From JAAYDY01 sp964500225 (GTDB lineage: Bacteria > Planctomycetota > Phycisphaerae > FEN-1346 > JAACEH01): a DNA stretch of 15,565 nucleotides. The notes below the pieces were generated by a model. The model saw only the letters and a program-made list of their open reading frames with translations, was not told where the DNA came from and did not search any database. The translations under genes and the position numbers were made by a program. Where the stretch lies: contig CAZCOA010000055.1 in NCBI GenBank assembly GCA_964500225.1, forward strand, positions 1 through 15,565, given 5' to 3'. Positions 1-6,995 of this stretch are shown piece after piece. The first letter of the stretch is position 1. Every line of letters starts with the position of its first letter.

Positions 1-313
1 CCCACTCGGCAAAGGCCTTCGTGGCCGAGCCGTAGGGCTTGCCGGTCTTCGGGTTCACCGGGCCGCCGAGACCGAACTGGCTCTCGTACACATCGCGGCC
101 TTCCAGGATGCGGCAGTGCGCCGCGCGGCCCAGGAGGTAGGCGGGCGAGTCCGTGTCTTCAACGAGGCCCAGCTGCTTCTTGCGGTACAGCCAGGGGCAC
201 CTCATGAAGTCCAGCAGCTGATGGCTGGAGAGGAACTCGCCCGCCCGGAGGTGGTACCGGTCGGCGGGTTCGGCTTCGAGGATCGACAGGTCGATGCAGA
301 GGGCGTTTTCCAC
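1..313 (-). CDS. PD-(D/E)XK exonuclease, RecE/DUF3799-like, N-terminal 104 residues
   Basis: This gene runs off the left edge, so only about 104 N-terminal residues are present. A GTG start at 313 is chosen because an AAGGAGG ribosome-binding site lies 5 bases upstream and no ATG fits. The protein reads LSSHQLLDFMRCPWLYRKKQ, then GRAAHCRILEG, then NPKTGKPYGSATKAFAEW. The GxAxH step and the following KTGKPYGS/AFxEW stretch resemble the start of the PD-(D/E)XK exonuclease family found in phage recombination modules (exodeoxyribonuclease VIII-like, DUF3799; distantly Cas4/RecB). The catalytic D-ExK part would lie beyond the edge, so activity cannot be judged. The gene starts 23 bases after the sigma-like gene stops and is probably co-transcribed with it. 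The family assignment is from memory of motifs, not a search. Confidence 0.6.
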   Translation of the reverse strand, partial: MENALCIDLSILEAEPADRYHLRAGEFLSSHQLLDFMRCPWLYRKKQLGLVEDTDSPAYLLGRAAHCRILEGRDVYESQFGLGGPVNPKTGKPYGSATKAFAEW

Positions 314-324
314 AGTTGCCTCCT

Positions 325-373
325 TTCCGGCACCCTCTACATCTGCAGCTGGCCCGAATCTGTAAGGCTGTTT
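325..373 (-). repeat. 49-bp block, copy 1 (candidate promoter/operator)
   Basis: Read on the minus strand, this block spans the last codons of the sigma-like gene and the gap before the exonuclease gene. It matches 4054-4102 (plus strand) at 39 of 49 positions by hand alignment. A 9-bp identical part (AAACAGCCT, then ACA one base later) and a 24-bp identical part (starting CTGCAGATGTAGAGG) are separated by the same distance in both copies. In both, an operon start follows. The two conserved blocks with a variable spacer look promoter-like: CTTACA, 17 bases, GATGTA. A short duplicated coding tail is the alternative. Confidence 0.6.
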
Positions 374-948
374 TTTGGAATTCTGATTCCGGCCAGGCTC
401 AGCGACCGCCTGATCTCGCGCATGATCGGGTAGATCGACTGGCGGGTCATCCCCAGCCGGGCGGCCGCCTCCACGGGCGTGTATACCTTGAGCAGCTCGC
501 ACACGCGGCGCAGCCGCTCGGGCATGCGGGCAATGACGGCCTCGAGGTCGAGCCGCAGCTCGCGCCGGCTCTGCTCGTTGCCATGGCCGCCAGGGGGATC
601 GTTGACCACCGGCTGGAAGCCGGGGGCGACGTCGTCGAACTCGATGGGCGTCTCGAACGGCCGCTCGGAGTCGGTGCTCCGCGTCCGCACAACGTACTTC
701 AGGTAGCGGTCCAGCACGCGGTTGATGAACGTCTCGCGCTTGGCCTTGGCCGGATTGAACCGCCGTCTGGCCTTCAGCAGTTCGACCACCATGTCGTGGC
801 GGTAGTCCTGTTTGTCGTGCCCCGACAGGTCCCACCAGGTGGACATCACCCGGAGGCGGAACTCGATCCGCTCCATGGCGTAGTCGTCGATGAAGGCCTC
901 GGCTTCACTGCGAACGTCTCGGGTACGGCTGATGTTCTCGGAATGCAT
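337..948 (-). CDS. Sigma-70-like factor of mobile-element type
   Basis: The product has 203 residues. Residues about 30-90 (MERIEFRLRV to DRYLKYVVRTR) look like sigma-70 region 2, with the aromatic and basic helix expected there. Residues about 140-183 (MPERLRRVCELL, then VEAAARLGMTRQSIYPIMRE) form a clear region-4-type helix-turn-helix. Region 3 is replaced by an acidic, proline-rich linker of about 45 residues. The ATG at 948 has GGAGA 7 bases upstream. Small sigma-like proteins of this kind occur in phages and integrated elements, where they direct RNA polymerase to element promoters. The partner exonuclease gene begins 23 bases downstream. It could instead be a sigma-like DNA-binding regulator without promoter-opening activity. 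Its promoter is not recognisable. Confidence 0.7.
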   Translation of the reverse strand: MHSENISRTRDVRSEAEAFIDDYAMERIEFRLRVMSTWWDLSGHDKQDYRHDMVVELLKARRRFNPAKAKRETFINRVLDRYLKYVVRTRSTDSERPFETPIEFDDVAPGFQPVVNDPPGGHGNEQSRRELRLDLEAVIARMPERLRRVCELLKVYTPVEAAARLGMTRQSIYPIMREIRRSLSLAGIRIPKNSLTDSGQLQM

Positions 949-970
949 TCGGATGTCTCCGCATTGGCGT

Positions 971-989
971 GCGGAGGTCGTCTGAATGC
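971..989 (+). repeat. Inverted repeat, arm A
   Basis: GCGGAGGTCGTCTGAATGC here is the reverse complement of 1064-1082 except for one base (18 of 19 match). The arms are separated by 74 bases. The arm contains a GGAGG ribosome-binding-site core and an ATG 8 bases on, so each arm looks like a translation start. The start region of the 439-residue protein gene on the minus strand (GGAGG at 3827-3831, GTCGTCTG then ATG at 3814-3816) carries a similar sequence. Confidence 0.7.
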
Positions 990-1063
990 GGACCGTCCCC
1001 GGCTATCCGAAGGAACCCGGCGCTGGAGGGCGCGGATATCGTCGGTGCCGCCGTTTCCGGCCG

Positions 1064-1082
1064 GCATCCAGACGACCTCCGC
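1064..1082 (-). repeat. Inverted repeat, arm B
   Basis: This is the partner of the arm at 971-989, with one mismatch. Read on the minus strand it gives GGAGG, TCGTCTGG, ATG, and opens a 73-codon frame (1067 to 846) whose second half only shadows the sigma-like gene. That frame could be a small leader gene or an older, frameshifted N-terminus of the sigma-like protein. Neither can be decided here. Confidence 0.7.
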
Positions 1083-1270
1083 GCTGGGTTTCTGGATACG
1101 TCTGTCAGTTCAGGTTGTCATGACGATCTCAGAGTCCCTTGCCTCGGGGGAGACCTGGCCCTTGCGTTCACCCTGCCACCTCGCTCGGCGACTTGCCGCT
1201 CTCGCGTGTGAGCACCGCCGACCGGTGTTCATCACGCGATCATTCTCGCCGATGGCGGCCGGCGGTTGCA

Positions 1271-1299
1271 GGACAGGTCAAATACGAAGCGGACAAGTC
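1271..1299. repeat. Iteron-like pair 1 (GGACAGGTC / GGACAAGTC)
   Basis: GGACAGGTC at 1271-1279 and GGACAAGTC at 1291-1299 are direct repeats exactly 20 bases apart, about two helical turns. A second pair with the same 20-base phasing lies at 1353-1381, on the other side of the terminator. The spacing suggests cooperative binding of a protein on one DNA face. Confidence 0.65.
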
Positions 1300-1312
1300 T
1301 CGGCGGGCGCGC

Positions 1313-1339
1313 AAAAAAAGGGGCCCGTGAGGGCCCCTT
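1313..1339 (-). terminator. Intrinsic terminator of the two-gene cassette
   Basis: Read on the minus strand, AAGGGGCCC, loop TCAC, GGGCCCCTT forms a 9-bp GC-rich stem followed directly by seven T residues. It lies 53 bases past the stop codon of the 384-residue protein gene, so it ends transcription of the operon at 1392-3816 before the sigma-like gene. Confidence 0.9.
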
Positions 1340-1352
1340 GGCGTGCGGGTGC

Positions 1353-1381
1353 GGACAGGTCAGTTTTTCTTCGGACAGGTC
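1353..1381. repeat. Iteron-like pair 2 (GGACAGGTC twice)
   Basis: GGACAGGTC occurs at 1353-1361 and 1373-1381, again 20 bases apart. On the minus strand both pairs read GAGAC(C/T)TGTCCG followed by (C/T)TGACCTGTCC, so a two-site module of about 32 bases has been duplicated with an 82-base offset and brackets the terminator. Confidence 0.65.
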
Positions 1382-1391
1382 TCTTACGCTG

Positions 1392-2546
1392 TCAGGCCTG
1401 CGGCGGGCGAATGGCCACCGTCAGCGGGTTGAGCCGGTAGCCGGCCTCGTCGTCCGACTGGTCCTTCATCCGGCAGGTCTCAACGATGTCCTCGCGGTCG
1501 ATCGGGAGGCCTACCTGCTTGCGGAACTGATCGGCGATGTCCGACTGGAGGTTGTTGACGAGCCGCCGGGCATTGCCGACATCCTCGTACTTCAACTCGT
1601 TGGCAATCGAGGTGACCGACAACCGCGTGAAATCCGCCGGCGCCCGCCGCTCCGCCAGGTCCGCGATGAAGCGGTCCCAGAGGAGCATGAACAGCTTGTG
1701 CCGGGGGCCGGCCTGGGGATTGACCACCACCGCGCCCTCGACGAGCACCGTGTTCTCTCGCACCTCGACCACGAACTGGCGGCCTGTTGCCGACGGCCGC
1801 TCGACCGTGGGCTGGAGGGGCCGGTTGCCCGAGAAGATCGGGATCGCGGAGGTGACTGTCCGGGGCTCGTCGCCGACCAGAGCCTCGTGGACGCAGTCGG
1901 CGATGCTCCGTGCCCCGGCGATCAACTCGGCGAGCGTGACCTTCATGAGCCAGGATTCCGCCGGCAGGCGGGTGGCCGGCGTGTTCGTGTCGGCCTGCAC
2001 CAGGACATGACACCGCTCGCTCAGCGACTGAAGCCGGTTGTGCCGCTGGCCCATGGTGTCGATGATGCAGACCGTCGCCTCGCCGCCGTCGGCATCGACG
2101 CGGTACACGCCGCTGTCCAGTTGCCGGACGTTTTCCTTGCCGAACGTCTCCGCCAGAAGCCCCGCCACATGGAGTTCGACGCCGGCGTCGAGAAGTTCGA
2201 CCGCCAGCTCAGAGAAGACCTTTTTCCCGTCCGAACGGGGATACACCGGGCGGTCGCAGGCCGGGCAGACGAAGGCGTCCTCGTTCTCGTCCAGCCCGTC
2301 AACAAGGTAGATTCTCTCGTCGCAATTCCTGTTAGGGCGACGCTCGAAGTCGCGGTCCCCGCGGTTCGCGCAGCGGACGTACCGGCGCAGCTGGAACCGA
2401 ACGACGCCGGCGGACTGAAGAGACTCCGCGGCCTTGATCAGGTCCGGGGCGGGAGCGTCCTCCCTGGCGCCGTCGTGCAGCAGACGCTGCGCGTGGTCAA
2501 GACTTACGCTTGAACCGCTTTTCCGTCGAGAGGACCTCGATGCCAT
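1392..2546 (-). CDS. Unrecognised 384-aa protein with Cys cluster and C-terminal winged helix
   Basis: I do not recognise the family. The N-terminus is basic (ASRSSRRKSGSS). Cys59, Cys75 and CPAC (Cys94, Cys97) could bind one zinc ion. Residues about 105-225 are an alpha/beta stretch that includes VYRVDADGGEATVCIID, without a motif I can name. The C-terminus (about 283-380) reads like a winged-helix DNA-binding domain: KLFMLLWDRF, then LSVTSIANELKYEDVGNARR, and finally AGYRLNP, the usual wing. The start at 2546 lies inside the upstream gene, whose last 50 bases it overlaps in another frame, implying translational coupling. A strong terminator follows. It is probably a DNA- or RNA-polymerase-associated regulator or effector working with the 439-residue partner. 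No enzyme function is claimed. Confidence 0.75.
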   Translation of the reverse strand: MASRSSRRKSGSSVSLDHAQRLLHDGAREDAPAPDLIKAAESLQSAGVVRFQLRRYVRCANRGDRDFERRPNRNCDERIYLVDGLDENEDAFVCPACDRPVYPRSDGKKVFSELAVELLDAGVELHVAGLLAETFGKENVRQLDSGVYRVDADGGEATVCIIDTMGQRHNRLQSLSERCHVLVQADTNTPATRLPAESWLMKVTLAELIAGARSIADCVHEALVGDEPRTVTSAIPIFSGNRPLQPTVERPSATGRQFVVEVRENTVLVEGAVVVNPQAGPRHKLFMLLWDRFIADLAERRAPADFTRLSVTSIANELKYEDVGNARRLVNNLQSDIADQFRKQVGLPIDREDIVETCRMKDQSDDEAGYRLNPLTVAIRPPQA

Positions 2547-3816
2547 GCTCGCTCCTCATGAACGCCTCGAAAGCGTAGCGCTGCTCGAGGTTCAGCCGGT
2601 GGTCGAAGTACCGGACGACGTAGACGGGCGAGCCGGATTCAGCGGCGGCCTCCTCGGCCTCGAAACGCATCTCCACCTTCTTCTGCCGGTACTCCACCTT
2701 GATCTTCTCGACGTTGCCGATGTCGGAGAAGAGCGGGCCGAAGTTGGCCTCCAGGTCCGCCGCGGCCTTGCTGATGGCCGAAGGTTCTGCCGGGCCGACC
2801 TTCAGGGGCGTGCTGCCCTTGAAGGGTGCCTGGCGCAGCTGGAACTGGAGCAGGCCCAGGCCCTCGCACCGGTTATCCTTGAGGGCCTCCAGCAGCCGCT
2901 CGATCTGGGCGGGATACGTCGTCAGGCACTCGTTCGCGTACTCGCAGTCCTTCTGGAAGTACCGCGAGGCGAAGAGGTTTGCCAGGTCCATCGGCACGTC
3001 GTTGCTGCTGGAGCAGATGCCCAGCGACCGGGCATTGTCGTAGAAGTCCAGGACGATCCACTCCGGGCTGTAGCCGTGGACGACGTGCTGGCCCGCGGCC
3101 GCCTCGCCGTTCTCCGACAGTATGTGCCGGTTCCGGTACGGGCGACGGACGAAGATGAGCAGGTGTTCGTCGCCCACCGCATGGATGCGCTTCAGTTCGC
3201 AGCGGCGGCGGTCGCGGAGCGAATCGTCATGCTCGGCCAGGAGGTCGGCGATGGCTCGCGGGGTGGCGAATTCACGGAAGGAATGATCCGGCGCCCGCGG
3301 CGGCTTCTGGAGCCGCATCCGTGCAAAGCCGGATTTGTGGACCTTGTCGAGATGGAAGACCAGCCGCAGGAGGTCCGGCGACCTTCCATAGAGCGCCAGC
3401 AGCAGAGCCTTTGCATCGTAGTCGCCGGAGCCGAGCTCGCAGGCCTCAAGGACCGACGCAGGCAGCGCTCCGGGGGTAAGCGCCACATCCTGAATGGCCA
3501 CCTTGGATTTGCGGTAGGCGAAGGCGTCGACCAGGTAGTAGTCCCCCAGCCGCCGCCAGTTGTCCTGCAGAAAACCCTGCTGCTCCTTCAGCTTCTCCAG
3601 CCCCGGCTCGCCCAGACAGCCGCAGAGCACCGCTGACTGCCGGCCATCCAGTCTGGAGGACCAGGCCGTCATCGCCCGCTTGTTCTCAGTCACCTCCAGC
3701 AGTCGGGCCAGGGGCATCTCCAACTCGTCTTCCCAGAACTGCCGGTCGAATGTCTCCTCCAAACTGCCCGATTCCGCCTTCACCGTCACAACGCCCACCT
3801 CGTTTGCTTCAATCAT
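2497..3816 (-). CDS. Unrecognised 439-aa protein, first gene of two-gene cassette
   Basis: No family is recognised. The protein looks soluble, with no signal peptide or membrane segment. It is acidic at the N-terminus (SLEETFDRQFWEDELEMPLARLL), mixed alpha/beta in the middle (EHLLIFVRRPYRNRH, then PEWIVLDFYDNARSLGICSSS), and helical and charged toward the end (IEVLSTEKRFKRKS). Cys residues are scattered with no CxxC pair. The ATG at 3816 follows a GGGAGGG about 10 bases upstream. A consensus-like promoter lies about 105 bases upstream. The gene overlaps the next one by 50 bp, so the two products are likely made together and may form a complex. Its place beside the recombinase is typical of cargo in integrated elements, including defence modules, but nothing in the sequence itself shows defence. 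Confidence 0.75.
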   Translation of the reverse strand: MIEANEVGVVTVKAESGSLEETFDRQFWEDELEMPLARLLEVTENKRAMTAWSSRLDGRQSAVLCGCLGEPGLEKLKEQQGFLQDNWRRLGDYYLVDAFAYRKSKVAIQDVALTPGALPASVLEACELGSGDYDAKALLLALYGRSPDLLRLVFHLDKVHKSGFARMRLQKPPRAPDHSFREFATPRAIADLLAEHDDSLRDRRRCELKRIHAVGDEHLLIFVRRPYRNRHILSENGEAAAGQHVVHGYSPEWIVLDFYDNARSLGICSSSNDVPMDLANLFASRYFQKDCEYANECLTTYPAQIERLLEALKDNRCEGLGLLQFQLRQAPFKGSTPLKVGPAEPSAISKAAADLEANFGPLFSDIGNVEKIKVEYRQKKVEMRFEAEEAAAESGSPVYVVRYFDHRLNLEQRYAFEAFMRSEHGIEVLSTEKRFKRKS

Positions 3817-3920
3817 CAGACGACGTCCCTCCCTGGACTTTGCCCCCTGTCGCGCTATCAGCAGTTGTGAGCAATTCCCATGCCTTGCCCCGGGAAAGGC
3901 CCAACCGCTTGCTGCGACAC

Positions 3921-3949
3921 ATTTTACAGTGTGACCCCGTTCTGTTCAA
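3921..3949 (-). promoter_or_regulatory. Sigma-70-type promoter of the two-gene cassette
   Basis: On the minus strand TTGAAC (3944-3949) is followed by 17 bases and TAAAAT (3921-3926). Both boxes are close to consensus with ideal spacing, in an otherwise GC-rich stretch. Transcription would begin near 3914 and give a leader of about 98 bases before the ATG at 3816. Confidence 0.7.
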
Positions 3950-3964
3950 CTGCCAGTCTGGCAG
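3950..3964. promoter_or_regulatory. Palindrome, candidate operator
   Basis: CTGCCA GTC TGGCAG is a perfect 6+3+6 palindrome that abuts the -35 box of the cassette promoter. It lies between the divergent cassette and recombinase transcription units. A repressor bound here could control the cassette. The location is suggestive, but no binding protein is known. Confidence 0.45.
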
Positions 3965-4053
3965 GTTCCGCCGTCATTTCATCACCGGCCGTGGCAGGGG
4001 CGGGAACTCGTCACCGGTCCCACCTCCGTTGCCCGCCGGCCGACGTATCTGAG

Positions 4054-4102
4054 AAACAGCCTGACAAAACGGATGCGACTGCAGATGTAGAGGGTGCCGG
4101 AA
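4054..4102 (+). promoter_or_regulatory. 49-bp block, copy 2, upstream of the recombinase pair
   Basis: This is the plus-strand counterpart of 325-373: AAACAGCCT and ACA, a variable spacer, and 24 identical bases from CTGCAGATGTAGAGG onward. A promoter reading is CTGACA (4061-4066), 17 bases, GATGTA (4084-4089), giving a start about 45 bases before the ATG at 4141. A short frame here ends LTKRMRLQM and stop, echoing the end of the sigma-like protein (LTDSGQLQM and stop). No sigma-like gene precedes it, so a duplicated gene tail is the competing explanation. Confidence 0.5.
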
Positions 4103-4140
4103 CAGCGTCTTGCCGTCCTCCCAACGAAAGGTGCGCCCCT

Positions 4141-4412
4141 ATGGCCAGTGACGTGGCTGCCGTCTCGACAACCATCGGCAGACGGCCGAATCTCCTGTCC
4201 GTCCGGACGAAAACCGGGTCGCAAGCCCTCTCGGAATCCCCTTGCTTCCCCCGCCCGGAATGCCCTGATGGTGCCCCACGAACGGTGCCGGGAGGCATCC
4301 TCGACCCGTCGATTCGCCTGCGAGTGGAAGACGTGCCGCAGGCCCGACGATGGCTGGTCGAGATCATCGCCCGGCGGGCCGTCCAGATCGTCAAGGACGA
4401 GAAAGGGGAAGC

Positions 4413-4416
<4 letters not shown>
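4141..4416 (+). CDS. Small unknown protein (91 aa) coupled to the recombinase
   Basis: The frame ends with an ATGA overlap into the recombinase start, the usual sign of translational coupling. GAAAGG lies 9 bases before the chosen ATG at 4141. The C-terminal third (PSIRLRVEDVPQARRWLVEIIARRAVQIVKDE, split by a short break only in my reading) looks like a real charged helical domain. The N-terminal part is low in recognisable structure, so translation might start later, for instance at GTG 4324. No family is recognised. Small genes next to large serine recombinases are sometimes recombination directionality factors, and that is a guess here. Confidence 0.5.
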
Positions 4417-6053
<1,637 letters not shown>

Positions 6054-6069
6054 ATCTAGTACATAAAGC

Positions 6070-6098
6070 ATCTTAGCACAGCCTGCTTGAAGCGTCAA
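6070..6098 (-). promoter_or_regulatory. Promoter of tRNA-fMet
   Basis: On the minus strand TTGACG (6093-6098), 17 bases, TAAGAT (6070-6075), with the tRNA 5' end 16 bases past the -10 box. This is an intact chromosomal promoter, so the tRNA gene should still be expressed after integration. Confidence 0.85.
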
Positions 6099-6167
6099 GG
6101 CATTTACAGTGCAAATGGGTCCCCGACGTGGAAACAGTCGAGGCACATTCGAGATTTTGCCGCCACG

Positions 6168-6965
6168 TCAGCCCAGCCGTCCGTCGCGCGAGGCGCAGAT
6201 GTAGTTCATGCAGAACTCATCCCGATTCAGCAGAGCCTCGGTCGCAAGAATCGCGCCCACAGTTCCGGGTTCCAGTGGGTCGATAATCCCGGCGTCGATG
6301 CCGGCCTGCACCATCAGCGTCAGAAATGCATGGTTGAGCAGGTGGCGTTGTGGCAGGCCGAAGCTGACGTTCGACAGGCCGCCCACGGTTTTCAGCGGCG
6401 CAAACTCGGTCTTGATCCGCCGCACGGTCTCGATGCAGTCCACGGCGTGCGTTGGATTGGTCGAAATCGGCCGGATAAGCGGGTCGATGTAGATGTTTTC
6501 GGTGCTGACGCCATAGTGGGCGGCTGCCTTTAGAATTTTCTCGATCGCCACGAACCGCTGATCAATCGTTTCCGGCATGCCGGTATCGTCCATGGCCAGG
6601 GCGACCAGTTTGGCCTGGAACTCGGCCGCAAGAGGCATCACAGCATCCAGTCGGGCCTGCTCGCCCGTGGCCGAGTTGACCATCGGCTGGCCCGGCCCGT
6701 GCAGCAGAAGGCCTTCGCGCATCGCCACAGGGTTGGCTGTATCGACGCTGATCGGCTTGTCGGTGACGGCCCGCACCTGCTCGATCATCCACTTCATATC
6801 ATCGACTTCGGTCCGGACGCTCGTAGCCGAGTTTACGTCGATGTAGTCGGCGCCGGCCTCGGCTTGCCGCAAGGCCTGATCGCGGATGAACGAGGCGTCC
6901 TTTGTGCTCACGGCCCTGTGGACGCTTTTGCGGGTGCAGTTGAGTCTTTCGGCGATGATCAGCAT
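6168..6965 (-). CDS. Methyltetrahydrofolate:corrinoid methyltransferase
   Basis: The 265-residue protein aligns by eye along its length with the AcsE/MtgA group (about 262 residues): it starts MLIIAERLN, has AGADYIDVN (37-45), SVDTANP (73-79), MVNSAT (95-100), IYIDPLI (158-164) and GLSNVSFGLP (196-205). Residues matching the pterin-binding and acid residues of AcsE are Asp75, Asn97, Asp161 and Asn199. The enzyme moves a methyl group between methyl-tetrahydrofolate and a corrinoid protein, in either direction depending on the pathway. No corrinoid protein gene is in the window. GAAGGA lies 7 bases before the ATG. It starts 30 bases after the HPS/RraA gene and is the last gene of the cluster, with no clear terminator after it. 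Confidence 0.88.
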   Translation of the reverse strand: MLIIAERLNCTRKSVHRAVSTKDASFIRDQALRQAEAGADYIDVNSATSVRTEVDDMKWMIEQVRAVTDKPISVDTANPVAMREGLLLHGPGQPMVNSATGEQARLDAVMPLAAEFQAKLVALAMDDTGMPETIDQRFVAIEKILKAAAHYGVSTENIYIDPLIRPISTNPTHAVDCIETVRRIKTEFAPLKTVGGLSNVSFGLPQRHLLNHAFLTLMVQAGIDAGIIDPLEPGTVGAILATEALLNRDEFCMNYICASRDGRLG

Positions 6966-6995
6966 GGGATGTTCCTTCTGTTTGTCTGCCTGGGG

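Larger units (their letters stand above)
949..1312. other. Non-coding control region between two minus-strand operons
   Basis: No convincing gene is found over these 364 bases. The region contains a 19-bp inverted repeat pair (971-989 and 1064-1082), a GTCATGAC palindrome at 1117-1124, and two of the four GGACAGGTC-type repeats near its right end. Short ORFs starting at the inverted-repeat arms exist on both strands (minus from 1067, plus from 986), each with a good GGAGG, but they code for no recognisable protein. It is the upstream region of the sigma-like gene, so regulatory function is likely. No sigma-70 consensus promoter was found. Confidence 0.6.

Noticed and set aside
1110..1232. 40-codon minus-strand ORF in the control region
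   Set aside because: No ribosome-binding site, no third-position GC bias, Arg-rich product, no family.
316..1440. 374-codon plus-strand ORF
   Set aside because: It covers the antisense of the sigma-like gene, the control region and a terminator, with Arg/Pro-rich, structureless product.
1266..3636. Long plus-strand ORFs (1266-2513 and 2434-3636) opposite the two-gene cassette
   Set aside because: The minus-strand genes have ribosome-binding sites, a promoter, a terminator and an overlapping operon layout; the plus-strand products look like antisense translations. Because the minus proteins are unrecognised, strand choice rests on this context.
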